64,000 nt of DNA, taken from positions 682,001 through 746,000 of the forward strand of contig JADWQD010000012.1 in the NCBI GenBank assembly GCA_016110215.1. The letters are read 5' to 3'. This stretch comes from Capronia americana. Lineage: Eukaryota > Ascomycota > Eurotiomycetes > Chaetothyriales > Herpotrichiellaceae. The translations under genes and the position numbers were made by a program. The notes beneath the pieces were generated by a model. It was not told the origin of the DNA. It was given only the letters and a program-made list of their open reading frames with translations, and searched no databases. Below are positions 33,541-45,120 of the stretch, in pieces. Positions within the stretch are counted from its first letter, which is position 1. The number at the start of each line of letters is the position of its first letter.

Positions 33541-35176
33541 ATGGGCCTACTCAGCCGAAGGGCCAAAGTGGCCGCCGCGGATAACACTACGAACAACACA
33601 ACCATCGCCGAAAAGCCTACCGGCACCACTGCCGCCGCTGCGAACAGTTCCTCATCTGCCCCGTCCAACGACAGACTCCTGCCTCAATATAATCACAATG
33701 GTCATGAAGTCACAGAGGGCATCCATCCAGACGGGGAGAGCGGTCGTCGTGGGGTTCACCCCATTGCCATGTTAAAGATTGTGTGGAAGTCATCTTGTAC
33801 AGCGTCGAGCTGGGTCAACATCCTGTGGCCGTTTGTGCCTGCAGCAATTGCCCTCCATTTCATCAAGGGGAACCACCACTTGTGGACATTCGCCATCAAT
33901 TATGTCGCCATGGTTCCCTGTGCCAACTTGCTTGGGTTTGCAGGACAGGAGCTGGCCAGGAAGTTGCCAAAGGTAGCTGGCATACTGATTGAGACAACTC
34001 TAGGCTCCGTGGTCGAGATCGTACTGTTCATGGTCCTGATTGCCAAAGATGATGGGACGGGCGCGATTGGGCATGGAAATAAAATCGTCGTGATCCAGGC
34101 CGCCATTCTTGGGTCCATACTTACGAATCTCCTGCTCTGTCTGGGGTGCTGCTTTTTGGTCGGCGGACTGGTGCACAAGGAACAGAAATTTCACGCCGTA
34201 ATCAGTGAAGCCGGGTCGGGATTGATACTGGTCGCTGGATTCGCCCTCATGATCCCGAGTGCCTTCTTTTCCTCATTGAGGGGCAGCACGGTCCCGGAGG
34301 GCGAAGAGGGATACACAGCGGCAAGACTCCGGAGCGACACTCTCAATATCAGTCATGGCGTCTCCATCATTCTCATTGTCGCCTTCCTGCTCTACCTTGC
34401 CTACAACGCCCTCTCGCACGACAACATCTTTCAAGAAGTGCTCGAGGCCGATGAGGAAGCCGATATAGACAGACACCGAGACTTGAAGAAAGCGAAGCTG
34501 ACCCTGACCGAATGCGTAGTGGCCATTGGACTGGCGCTGGCGTTGATTTCCTTGATCGCGGTGTTCCTCGTGGAGGAGATTGAGTTTGTGGTGGAAAACG
34601 GAGTGCCGGACACCTTTCTGGGCCTTATTCTTGTCCCATTGGTAGAGAAGGCGGCTGAACATCTGACTGCCATCGACGAGGCGTACGACAACCAGATTGT
34701 GAGTTGTTCGCCAGAGATAAGCTTATGGCCATGGCTGACACGAGGTTGCAGAACTTCGCTCTTTACCACTGTCTCGGGCCCTCAATCCAGACTGCTCTCT
34801 TCAATGCACCACTTGTTGTCATTGTCGGCTGGGGCCTTGGTAAACCCATGGATCTCAACTTCGAGATCTTTATGGTCGTGCTCCTCGTTCTGTCCATCTT
34901 GGTGGTTGGCAACTTCCTCAGGGATGGATCATCCAACTACCTCGAGGGCGGCCTGCTTATGGTACGTGCTTGCCTGCCTTGAGCCATCTAAGATCCAGAG
35001 ACTGACTCGAATCACTGCAGATTGTGTACATTATCATTGCTCTCACCGCCTGGTATTATCCAAATTCCGAATTAACGACTTCAAACGGGCTTTCTGGCGG
35101 GGCAGAAGGCGACGGGGGAGAGGGAACTGGCACTGAGGCACTGGTTCATGTCGCCAAGATGCTCATGAGAACCTGA
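33541..35176 (+). CDS. Vacuolar Ca2+/H+ exchanger, divergent VCX/CAX family
   Basis: Three exons: 33541-34698, 34752-34961 and 35021-35176 (introns 53 and 59 nt, both phase 0), giving 507 residues. About 11 membrane segments follow a polar N-terminus of about 75 residues. An acidic loop (LEADEEADIDRHRD) lies between the two halves, as in CaCA family cation/proton exchangers. Family hallmarks: QAAILGSILTNLLLCLG in the first repeat and FLGLILVPLVEKAAEHLTAI with IQTALFNAPLVVIVGWG in the second. The usual GNxxE and GNAAEH signatures read GSVVE (155-159) and EKAAEH (369-374) here. It probably moves Ca2+ into the vacuole against the proton gradient, but altered signatures leave ion choice open. Confidence 0.9.
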
Positions 35177-35658
35177 GGAGGCGTTGAAGCGATTGTTGTT
35201 GCTGCAGAAAACCTGGAGTTGGTTCGCCGGTTAGGATGTACCTCATATGTACCCGTAATTAGCAGCGCCGGGCGTTAGAAAGTCCGGACGGAGGACAGCG
35301 AAATTGGGCATGTCGTCAGACGCCGCCAAGCCGAGCAAGTGCAGACGACAACTCGAACGGGACGGGCCAACTGCAGTGCAACAACGCAATTCGCGCTTCG
35401 CTTCAGTCGAGTTCAGTTCATTTCAGTTCGTAGCAGACACAGTGACTATACCACGCAACAGATTCAGAGTATCCCCTGATCAAGGAGCATAGCTAGTCTT
35501 CATTCACCCTCCAGCTACATTACCGCCCACCCCATCCACCGCACCGAACCTCAGTCACCTCCCCGAGACATGCAACCCGGACATTGCACTCCCTCTTCCT
35601 ACCGGTGACCTCAAAACCAATGCGCGCCTTCACCGGTTCCTCTTAATCTTTCCTGGAG
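35177..35658. other. Intergenic, PI4P 5-kinase promoter
   Basis: 482 bp between exchanger and kinase genes, same strand. The last 180 bp are C-rich and should be leader. No distinct regulatory motif identified. Confidence 0.45.
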
Positions 35659-38600
35659 ATGCCATCTGTGGCCTCTGAACCTCCTCTAGCCGTTGTCTCC
35701 AACAGCGTCAATTCCACCTCCCACTCGTCCTCGATTGATGGCCTTCCCCGAAAGTCGCACGACAAAACAATCAGCGGTGTCTTTACCTACACGAACGGAA
35801 CCGACGTCGAGACGGGGCTCCCCGACCACAGGCTGGATCAGCTCAAGAGCATCAGGAACAATACCAGCCATAGCTCCCTGACAAATGGCAATGTCAAGGC
35901 ACCGCCCAGGGATCGATCACATTCCAAGGCCAGCACCCATTCCGTAGCCAGCACCAGCGTCGTGGCGAAATATACAGAGAATCTGTCAAGGAGTCCGGTA
36001 TCGTCGGAGGGGGTGTTATCCAAGTTGTCTACTGTCGAACATGCTACCGACCAGGGTACAGAATCAAGCAATGGCATCCCCGTGCATTCGTCAGCTGGAA
36101 CAGCAACCCCAGATCTGGCCAAGTTGAGGACGAGTCTCCCACCTGTGAAGCCCGACTACGATCCCTATCACATGGTCACTGCTTCGACCGTCCCAGACTC
36201 GGCCCGTCTCGATGGAGCTACGTCCCCTGGCCTCACTCGCGGCGCGGTCCCGCCTCTTTCACGATTCTCCTCTCCGCCCGCCATGTCTCCCGGCGCTTCC
36301 ATACAAGACCGACATGCTGACCTTTTACCCCCCTCCGAAACCCCGAAACTCACCCATCGTCATACCCTGCAAGTTCCGAAACAAGGCGGTCTCGGTGCGG
36401 CCGGGCGTAGCTCGCGCGATTTCTCGTTTAGCGGAGGACCGTCAGAAGAAGCACTCTCAACAACCACTGGCCGGTTTTCTCCAACCCGAGAAAACTACGA
36501 GGGATCAACCGTGAGGCACAGGAGAGCGTCACTCGGCCTTGTTCGTAGGACAACTCGGTCGATGCAGTCCGATGCCCACGTGGATGAAGTTCCTCCTGAT
36601 GAAGACGCAGCCCGCTGGACCGAGCTGATAAAGCAGAAAAGAGCAAGCAGACGGAAGAGGAAGGAGGACGAAGATGACGACCGCGTCATTGTCGGGAAGA
36701 AAGTCGAAGAAGGTCATGTCAATTGGGTCACTGCCTACAACATGTTGACTGGAATTCGATTTACTGTGTCGAGAACGAATGCGAAGATGGACCGAGACCT
36801 TACAGACGCCGATTTCGACGCCAGACACAAGTTCAGCTTCGATATAACTGGGAATGAATTGACTCCGAGCGCCAAATATGACTTCAAGTTTAAAGACTAC
36901 AGTCCCTGGGTGTTTCGGCATCTGAGGGCCATCTTCGGACTGGATCCCGCCGACTACCTCGTCAGTCTCACCAGCAAGTACATCTTGTCAGAGCTGGGCA
37001 GCCCCGGAAAGTCGGGCTCCTTCTTCTACTTTTCGCGGGACTATAAGTACATCATCAAGACGATCCATCATGCTGAGCATAAGCTGCTGAGGAAGATATT
37101 AAGGGATTATTATCGTCATGTGGTGGAGAACCCGAACACTCTGATCAGTCAATTCTATGGCCTACATCGGGTAAAAATACCTTATGGTCGGAAGATTCAC
37201 TTTGTTGTCATGAACAACCTCTTCCCGCCACATCGAGACATACATCAGATGTTCGACCTGAAGGGTTCCACAATTGGCAGGGACTTTAGGGAAGAAGACT
37301 TGGCCAATAATCCAAGAGCGACGTTGAAGGACCTGAATTGGTTACGGAGAGGATATCACCTCGAATTCGACGCTCGAGTGCGCCAGATCTTCCTAGACCA
37401 GATGAAGAGAGATGTTGCGCTTCTGCAGAGGCTGCACATTATGGATTACTCCCTATTGGTCGGTATCCACGACCTGGAAAAGGGTAACGAGGAGAACCTA
37501 CGCGAAACCACATTGAGGGTGTTTCAGCCTGGCGGCGAACATCACGAGGACGATTATGCAGCCCCACTGATTCGGACGGCGTCACGACTCGAGAGCGCGA
37601 GAAAGGCCCGAGAGCTAAGGATGACACTCAAAAGGGAGAAGCCGATTCCTATGGGCCTGGTGAACGCTAAGATGCCTACCGAGATGGCTTCTGGTGATGA
37701 GAGGCGTGACCGAATCTTCTACAGCTTTGATGGTGGTATCCGTGCGACGCATGAGGATGGCCGAGGTGGTGATTCGATATACTACCTTGGCATCATTGAC
37801 TGTTTGACCCACGTAAGTCCCACAGCGGTCGTTGACTGCCATTCACTGACTGACTCTCCGAACAGTACGGTATGGTCAAAAGAATTGAGCACTGCTGGAA
37901 GGGTCTATCAGCGCCGCGTACGCAGATATCAGCCATCCCCCCGCAGGCATACGGTGAACGATTCATCAATTTCATTACCGGAATTACCATGACTCAAGAA
38001 GAAGCCCAGAGACGAGAAACACAGGAGAGTCACCGAGCTGGAGAACAGTTGGCGGTACAGTCTTCGTCCGCCGAGAACCTTGGTCGGCCGTCAGATGCCA
38101 CTTCACCTATAGACCAGTCCCCTGCCGTAGAAAAGACGATGATCAAGGCACAGAAACAAACGGACAAGGCCACGCTTTCGGAGAAGGGTCGGAGCCAGAG
38201 TGAAGAAGAAAAGCCCGATCGGACGTTGAAGACGGCTGAAGACTCGAGAACGGCCATGACGTTACCCGTTGTGAGCGAGTCTAATGAGAGCCAGGAGTCA
38301 AGCCGAAACCCGAAGCGGGCACTGAGTCCGCCGGATGAGACTGAGGAGCAACTAAACGAAAAGACCCCACCGCAGTCACCATCGGTACCAACGGGCTCCT
38401 CAATACCCGGTCTTCGCAAAGTCTCCCCCTCGACAGTCGCGACGGCTACAGACATGGCGGAGGATGATACGAGCGTATCAAGTCCTCAGATCCAATCTAT
38501 GGACTACGAGCTGGAGTCCCACGATAATGACGACTATTCAAGGCGAAAAGACTTCGAGAATGAGGTGATGACCGAGAAGCCGCCACGCATAGCGAGCGAT

Positions 38601-38684
38601 CTGATTCAGCCTCATTCTCCGCTTGAGGATAGCATGTTCAGATCGATGGATCATCGGTTGAGGGAGTCCGGACATGGTCCTTGA
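35659..38684 (+). CDS. MSS4: Phosphatidylinositol 4-phosphate 5-kinase (Mss4/Its3)
   Basis: Two exons, 35659-37812 and 37866-38684 (53-nt intron GTAAGT..CAG, phase 0), giving 990 residues. A Ser/Thr-rich N-terminus of about 330 residues is followed by the PIP kinase domain (about 350-760): FKDYSPWVFRHLRAIFGL, GSFFYFSRDYKYIIKTI, FDLKGST (DLKGST at 533-538), MDYSLLVGIHD (from 595), YYLGIIDCLTH joined to YGMVKRIEHCWKGL, and YGERFINFI. The intron splits the last conserved block, confirming the join. The enzyme makes PI(4,5)P2 at the plasma membrane and controls actin, polarity and calcium signalling in yeasts. The C-terminal 215 residues are charged, Ser/Pro/Glu-rich and probably regulatory. Confidence 0.96.
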
Positions 38685-39619
38685 GGCGCATCACCAAAAG
38701 TTGGACGCAAAAAGCGTCCCAGACCAATATAGACCTTTTCTTTGGTTTTCACGATAATGCCTGATGTGGTGTTTGCAGCATCCAGGAGTCATTCAGGGCA
38801 GGCGTATGGGCGGCAAACAAGAGGCCGTTGCGCAAGAGACTCAGTCTCCAATCAACTTTGCCAAGCTACTTCCTCCGAAGACGCGATTATTTGGAAGAGG
38901 GTGGAATTGGGATTGTCCCATCGGACATACCTAGGCAGCCTACGGAAGCCGTTTGAGGAGGTCGGGGCCATATTCGATCTTGGGTCCTCTCCCTTCTGTC
39001 TATCCATAATACTGGCAAGAACAGAGGCGCCATCAAGAGGCTGTATCCAAACCTTGGGGGAGGACGGGATGGTGGTATATCTGTAAAAATCTCAAAGTGC
39101 GAGCAAGCTAGACCGTGCCTGGCATCTATCCTGCGAGCATTGTATGCGCCAACCTGATAGGAAGCAAGTCTACGTAAGACCACTCTTGACTGACGTCTTT
39201 CGACATTGCTTTCCATCTTCACGTCTCACTGAGCCTCATGATCTTCCCAAGCCCACTGCCGAGGGGCCAATTGGAGGAAGGTCGAGGTCCCCAAACAAGC
39301 TCATCCATTAACGTTTAGCCGCTAAACGATCTTGTTTTGCTAGGCGACGCGTACGCCGAGCATGACGTCGTTCAGCTTGCCCGGCACGGAGCACCGAAGA
39401 GCGTGCCGGCGTGGCTGGTCAAGGACTCGTATATATCTCTCCACCGGCGCCGTGCTTGTTTTCTTGTCGCCTGATAACGCGGAGATCAGGTCCGACAAGA
39501 GACAAAATACACATCAGACATCACATCTCACGACACGACTCAGGCGTGCGACACAAATATTTGTCGGACCAACGAATCTCTCTCTTCAGCCACTGTACGA
39601 GCAGCACAGACCTTCCGCG
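38685..39619. other. Intergenic, MSS4 3' end and PMP3 promoter
   Basis: 935 bp. Frames here are short and lack motifs. The segment before PMP3 (39500-39619) is the likely leader. A possible TATA-like TATATATC lies at about 39430. Confidence 0.45.
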
Positions 39620-40104
39620 ATGGCCCGCCCAGCTTCTTCCACCGTAAGTCTGCACTACGCAATCCACAACCTGTCGGAGCGGTGACTTACGGGGCTCTAC
39701 TTCGTACTCTCTACGGACATCTCACTAACGTGCACGCCACACGGCACATCCAGAGCGACGTCCTCCTCTACTTCCTCGCCCTCTTCCTCCCGCCCTTGGC
39801 CGTCTTTCTCAAAACAGGGTGCGACTCGAATTTCCTCATCAACATCCTCTTGAGCATTCTGGGGTGGATTCCCGGTGTCATCCGTGAGTGGTTTTTTTGA
39901 TTCATCAATATCGGCTTCGGCTGCTGTTCTTGCTTTGCCTCCCTCGCTCCCGCTCCCACACCCATAACCACACACCACCATATCCGCACCCACACCCATA
40001 ACCACCTTGAGAGGTACCCTGGCTGATGATTGTTGATCTGGTGGCCAGACGCGTGGTGGGTCATTTCGCGCTATGAGAGACCAGCGGCTGTGATTGTCAC
40101 ATAG
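39620..40104 (+). CDS. PMP3: Plasma membrane proteolipid Pmp3 (UPF0057)
   Basis: Three small exons: 39620-39643, 39754-39883 and 40049-40104 (introns 110 and 165 nt, phases 0 and 1), giving 69 residues. MARPASST joins SDVLLYFLALFLPPLAVFL, then the second membrane helix (FLINILLSILGWIPGVI) joins HAWWVISRYE, the family's conserved ending after helix 2. The second frame otherwise ends at the intron with REWFF, so splicing is needed. Pmp3 is a two-helix membrane protein that affects membrane potential and salt tolerance. The last residues (RPAAVIVT) extend beyond the usual end. The gene is too short and split for simple ORF calling; only the middle exon shows as a frame. Confidence 0.93.
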
Positions 40105-40777
40105 GCGCCCACGGCGGCAAGGGGGTAATCATAGGTATTACTCGAAGGATCATGATCCACGATTCATGATTCACGGTGGAGGCGAATCGAAACGGAAACG
40201 GAAACGGAAACAGCGGGCAGTAATTAATGGTAGGAGGGAGTGGGGAAGCCTAGCTGGGAATTTGTTGATGGGGGACAGACAGAGTGGGAGTGTGCGATTT
40301 CTTTGCTTCATGATACCCAATGCGTCTACAGTACCGTGGTTTTATGATATGTTTAGTGTGCGCACTTTGCAGTCCGCCACGGTGGGTTGCAGGGCGGAAG
40401 GTGCACGCCTTGGAGATGTCCACAGTTGTCTCGAGAACGGTGTCTCTAGACCTCGAGTGGTTCTTGATGAAGGCGTTGTCACAAGTTGGATAGCGTTATT
40501 GGGGCATCCTCGGGACTTGAGGTGCTGTCCCCCTTAATGGAAGACTTCTAAATCAGCATATAAAGATACAGTATTATGACACGGCGTGATATTCTGCCGT
40601 CAGCTGGCACACTCAAAGCTTCGTTTCATTCGAAATGGGGCGCCTAGGCAGCGCTCGGCGCTCTTCCCCTCAAGTTCGTAATCTTTCAACCCATTGTCGT
40701 TGACCTTCACACTCCATGTGACTACCAGCATCTGCGAGGACATTCAACCGATAAACCCACTCAGCTCACATTTGCTA
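40105..40777. other. Intergenic between PMP3 and Zn2Cys6 gene
   Basis: 673 bp. Contains a short tandem run of CGGAAA (about four copies, 40186-40211). The frame extending upstream of the next gene starts at a TTG. No gene is supported. Confidence 0.45.
40185..40212. repeat. (CGGAAA)n microsatellite
   Basis: About four tandem copies of the hexamer CGGAAA lie downstream of PMP3, in intergenic sequence. Likely simple slippage. Confidence 0.8.
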
Positions 40778-42793
40778 ATGCCTGGCGAGAGGAAGAACGA
40801 GGGCGGTTGCTGGACGTGTCGCCTTCGCCGGAAGAAGTGCGATGGAGGCAGACCCAAATGTAGAAACTGCACGGGATTGGAGATTTCCTGTCATGGCGGC
40901 ACCGTCAAGCCAGACTGGATGGACGGGGGGATGAAACAGAGGGACATGGCGCAGAGGATCAAAGTCCAGGTGAAGCGCCGCGCGGACACGCGGCGGGAGA
41001 AGCAAACGCGCCAGGTCACCGGTTCCACAGCTGATGCCGTCGACGGGGACTTCATTCTTGAATCAGGACGAGATGCCGCCGGCGTTCATAAAACTTCCAG
41101 GTCGAGAGACGCAACACACGACAAGAACGATGGAAGGAGGTTCTCCTCTTCAGACGCCGAGGCGGCAGGAATAGTCGACGAACCCAATCACGCAAGCGAG
41201 AATGTCACATCTCTCCAGAGACAGCAGCAACAGCAGCCTTTGTCGAGACGAGAACGTCCCCAGAGATCGAACCCGACGCCTCCGCGCGAGATGCACGCGA
41301 TACCCTGGACTGCCTCCGTGCTCGGCTTTCTCGACGACTACGAGGAAGTGCACGACCAGCTCCCGATCCTGGCGCGCGGGCGGGACTTCGAGCTCGATTT
41401 CCTGACAAAGTACCTGGACTACGTGTTCCCGCACCTGTTCCCCTTCTACCGACCGGGTCTGCACGAGACCGGGCGCAGCTGGGTGCTGGCGCTGCTGCGA
41501 CGGAGCAGGGTGGCCTTCCACTCGGCCCTGAGCCTGAGCACCTACTTCTTCACCTTCACCCTGATCGACGCGTACCCGGGCCAGCACGGCGCGTGCAAAG
41601 GCCAGCTCTGGGAGAAGGTCGGCAGGCAGACGGACATGTGTTTCGAGATGATCCAGCATGACATCCGGGACTTGAGCGTGCGTGGCTCGCGCGCGACACT
41701 CCCGGACAAGGCCCGAGTGATGGAGAGTATCGTCCAGTTCCTCATCTTCGAGGTTGCGCTGGGCAGGTCGGCCAACTGGGATCTCCATCTCACGCCGGCG
41801 ATCGCGCTCTTTGAAGAAATCTGGCAGAGTGCCGGTGCCAGTCCCACCGTAGAGAGTGATGGGGACGGGCCGTCGTCTGAATCGAAACTGCTTGCCGTGC
41901 TGGATGCGATGGCTCCGCATCTCCGAGTTGGTCTCAAGCCCGGTCGTGGCTACATCTGGAGCCCCGAGCAGGCGGGATTCCGGTTCTTTACGGGCCTCTT
42001 GGTCTTCATCGACATCGTTGCGAGCACTGTCCTCGAGCGGGCGCCTCGCTTGGCCGAGCACCACGCACATCTTCTGGCCGATCCGGACGACGGGGTGCCG
42101 GACTTTGGCACCGTCCCGGTCCAACTGTCCGGTCTCATTGGGTGTCAGAACTGGGTCCTGCTGGCAATCAGCCGCATAACCCTGCTGAATGTGTGGAAGA
42201 AGAAGGAGGAGGAGGAGGAGAGGAAAACGAGGGCCAGACGGTCCATGAGGGAACTCTTAGTCGATCTCGCTTCCCCCATCTCTCGGACGCTGAAGGACGG
42301 GATTACTCGCCTGGACCAGCAGCCAACTTCAGACCCTCGCAATATCAACCCTCTCGATTTTCGCTCCTACTTCAATGCCCTCGGCCAGTTTCCTCCTTCC
42401 TCGACATCGTCAACCACCTTGACGACCATCTGGGCCCACGCTGCACGCATATACCTGGCTGTTGTTGTTTCGGGGTATCAACCGTCCAACCCAGAGATAC
42501 GCTCCAGCGTGTCTCGCGTGCTCGAGCTTCTCCGGGCAGTCGACTGCTCTACCCACCTAAGGACACTAGCCTGGCCGGTCTGCGTCGCGGGCTGTATGTC
42601 CGAGGCGGGCAACCATGAACGGCAATTCCGGGATTTGTTCGCCAGGGTGGACGAGCTAAGCATGGTAGGGGCATTGGGCGAGGCTCGCAAAACCATGGAG
42701 AAGGTGTGGGAGAATCGAGAGTCTCTCGACCGCGACACGTGGGATCTCGCTGCCTGTTTCCGTATCCTAGGCGCGCCTGTCTTACTGGTCTAG
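40778..42793 (+). CDS. Zn2Cys6 transcription factor, Fungal_trans_2 type
   Basis: One exon, 671 residues from ATG 40778 (the longer frame starts at TTG). The zinc cluster is at the extreme N-terminus: C-x2-C-x6-C-x6-C-x2-C-x6-C, in CWTCRLRRKKC and CRNCTGLEISC (residues about 11-38). A basic linker (KVQVKRRADTRREKQTRQ) and a disordered, Gln-rich part follow. From about residue 190 the protein is helical with ELDFLTKYLDYVFPHLFPFY and VMESIVQFLIFEVALG, typical of the PF11951 regulators such as Neurospora acr-2. It converges on the NmrA-like gene (237 bp between stops) and probably regulates local genes, by position only. G+C is clearly higher here than in its neighbours, with a long Glu run near residue 475. 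Confidence 0.9.
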   Translation: MPGERKNEGGCWTCRLRRKKCDGGRPKCRNCTGLEISCHGGTVKPDWMDGGMKQRDMAQRIKVQVKRRADTRREKQTRQVTGSTADAVDGDFILESGRDAAGVHKTSRSRDATHDKNDGRRFSSSDAEAAGIVDEPNHASENVTSLQRQQQQQPLSRRERPQRSNPTPPREMHAIPWTASVLGFLDDYEEVHDQLPILARGRDFELDFLTKYLDYVFPHLFPFYRPGLHETGRSWVLALLRRSRVAFHSALSLSTYFFTFTLIDAYPGQHGACKGQLWEKVGRQTDMCFEMIQHDIRDLSVRGSRATLPDKARVMESIVQFLIFEVALGRSANWDLHLTPAIALFEEIWQSAGASPTVESDGDGPSSESKLLAVLDAMAPHLRVGLKPGRGYIWSPEQAGFRFFTGLLVFIDIVASTVLERAPRLAEHHAHLLADPDDGVPDFGTVPVQLSGLIGCQNWVLLAISRITLLNVWKKKEEEEERKTRARRSMRELLVDLASPISRTLKDGITRLDQQPTSDPRNINPLDFRSYFNALGQFPPSSTSSTTLTTIWAHAARIYLAVVVSGYQPSNPEIRSSVSRVLELLRAVDCSTHLRTLAWPVCVAGCMSEAGNHERQFRDLFARVDELSMVGALGEARKTMEKVWENRESLDRDTWDLAACFRILGAPVLLV

Positions 42794-43030
42794 CGCCTAG
42801 GGAATGGCGAGCTCAAAGGGTTGAAAAGAATGGCGACATTCATGTTGAGAGCTTGATCTACTATCAAAAACATGCACCGCACTGCACTGCACTGCATACC
42901 GGTGTCGGTAACTCTGAGAGCCCTAGCCAGCCTCTCCCTGATAAACAATCATTCGGCCCAATGCAACAATGCTCACCTGCGCTCTCAGGAGCAGTACCGT
43001 TGCGATGCAACAGTACTACAGGGTACTAAT

Positions 43031-44349
43031 TTACTTGCCGACCCAAGCACCGAGCATCTCTCTGACCGTCATGGGCTTGATCTCCGGGAATTTCTTGTTC
43101 AGAGAGCGATCTTCCGGCAGATCGAACAAGCCCGCCGTGACGTATAATCCAAACTTGCTGAAATACTGCTGGAACATCGGCTTCGGGAAGAACGGGTACA
43201 CGGCAGGGTGGGAGGGCAGCTCCGTCATCTCGCCTCTTTGCAGCTTCTCAACGCTATCGTACGTGACCGTGAACTTTGAACCTGAGCAATATTACCGATT
43301 GCGAATGTTAGCCCGCGAGTTGCGAAGACACACCCACACACACAAAACAGGAAGGAGAAAAAAGGGCCACTAACCTCTCATTTCTTCCGCAATACGCAGG
43401 AACTCGTTCCACGTCGTCTTGTCCCCATAGCAGAACATGGCCTCGTCCCATTCCGGGAGATCGAGCGCGGCAACGACAAACTTGGCCAGATCCCGAGTGT
43501 ATGTGAACGCGACCATGTCGTCGCCCGTGCCTGGGATGGCCGCGGCCTTGTTGGCCATGTCCACGGTAAAAGCGACGGGCGTCATGTGGCTCGCGACGTG
43601 GGGGATGCCGAAATAATCCAAGAAATAGCCGTTGTGGATGCGTGTCCACTCGAGGTCCGTCTCCCGCAACTCGGCAATAACCGCGAGGCGGGACTCGTGC
43701 TGTGGCAACTGCATGCTCCTATATCGTTGGTGCGCCCCAGCGCGGGGAGCAATAGTCAGTTTCTTTCTCGTGCGTGTCTTTTGGAATTGTGCATGGTTTG
43801 CAAGTTTTTCCGAACACCAGGGGCCATGGATAGAAATGGGATAATACTCCAATACAGTACAGGTAATACTCACTTGTCATCGGGGGCCAACGTCCCGTAT
43901 TCGCTTGCAATGAAGCGTTTCGTCGCCCCGGCTTTTGCTGCAGCCTTGACGAGACTGATCTCGGACGCAGCCTCGACGGGGCCCCTGATGCTGAGGGCCG
44001 AGATCACGGTATGGACGTCGTTCGTGTCGAGGAGACGAGACACCGATTCGACATCGCTGTAGTCGACCGCCAAGACGGGGACGTCCATCTCTGGAGCCTT
44101 GGATCCCTAGGTATGGAAACACCGAGGTCAGGGGAATCAGCGCAGAGATAGAAATAACAACCGTAGTAGTAGAGGGGGGGATATATGCTCGGAACGGATA
44201 TTGTGGGTGTGGGGGTGTGGCTGGGCGTGCAACAGCATGCTTACTTGACGCGCCAGGACGATGACCTTGTGGTTTGGGCTCTCCTTCAGCGCGTCCACGA
44301 TCGTACGGCCTACGTCGCCGGTGCCTCCTGCGACTGCGACGGTGACCAT
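43031..44349 (-). CDS. NmrA-like / isoflavone reductase-like NAD(P)-binding protein
   Basis: Four minus-strand exons: 44349-44245, 44106-43874, 43718-43375 and 43281-43031, giving 310 residues; phases 0, 2 and 1 all fit (introns 138, 155 and 93 nt). The dinucleotide-binding start is VAGGTGDVGRTIVDAL (GxxGxxG). It is followed by VHTVISALSIRGPVEAASEISLV, KRFIASEYGTLAPDDK and VAFTYTRDLAKFVVAALDLP, typical of the NmrA/PCBER group of atypical short-chain dehydrogenases. Length fits that family. Members reduce C-C double bonds in phenolics or act as redox sensors; the substrate is not predictable. Its neighbours, an SDR and a Zn2Cys6 regulator, suggest a role in a small catabolic or specialised-metabolite locus. 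Confidence 0.9.
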
Positions 44350-45120
44350 GTTGATTGTTTGGTGATGAGACAGGACCGAAATACGGGTTAAAGGTAGGTA
44401 AAAAAGCTAGCAAATTGGCAGTTCGGAAAACGAAGTTCAAAGTTTGATGCTGACGATTGTTGTGTTCGGGCTCCCTTTCCTACGGCTGGGTAGGTCCCCT
44501 CAATTTATACCTTCTGTCTTCGCGACGTTGCCATCCAGCATCCCGGTGCAGCCTGGAGGGCCGGCCGTGCAGAGGGTTGAACAGATTTGTAAGCTCGGGC
44601 CATCAAACCTCATACACATCGCCATTGAGAGGAAGTTGAATCATGAAGATCGACTGTCTTGGGTTTGGTCTCAGGCATCCGATTTCCTCTTGGTGAACGG
44701 GGTGCGCGAGATGATGGAGTCGATGGGCACCCTGGGGCGTTAGGCGCTAGTCCAGATTGGGACCACCGCGCGGCTGGCCCAAAACGGTTACTGTAAGCCT
44801 TCAGCCAATGAATGGCCTTGTCTGCCTCGTCTTGATCCCCGAGTTTCTCTCTCTCGTCAACATACGGTAGAATGTGGAGTTCATGGGAGGGGAGGGGAGG
44901 AGAAGGGCAAGGAAATTTGCGCAAAGCTTGTTTTCATTCTATCATCATTGTCTTTTCTCGACTTATCTATATCACGCTATAGCGGAGGACTTGTCTCGGC
45001 TTCCGCCCCTCCTGCGGGCTTTAAGTGATGTTTGTATTGTCGAATAGGTAGATAAACAGGGAGGCAGGGCGCTGGCGCTCGCGCTCAGTCTCAGTATTGT
45101 CCAAACTGCAGACAGGTCGT
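44350..45120. other. Intergenic, NmrA-like gene promoter
   Basis: 771 bp upstream of the minus-strand NmrA-like gene and downstream of the SDR. Small frames show no motif. Runs of GGGGA near 44888-44910 are notable but short. Confidence 0.45.

Noticed and set aside
41150..42124. 324-residue minus-strand frame inside the Zn2Cys6 gene
   Set aside because: Antisense to a confident G+C-rich coding exon; sequence is Arg/Glu-rich noise.
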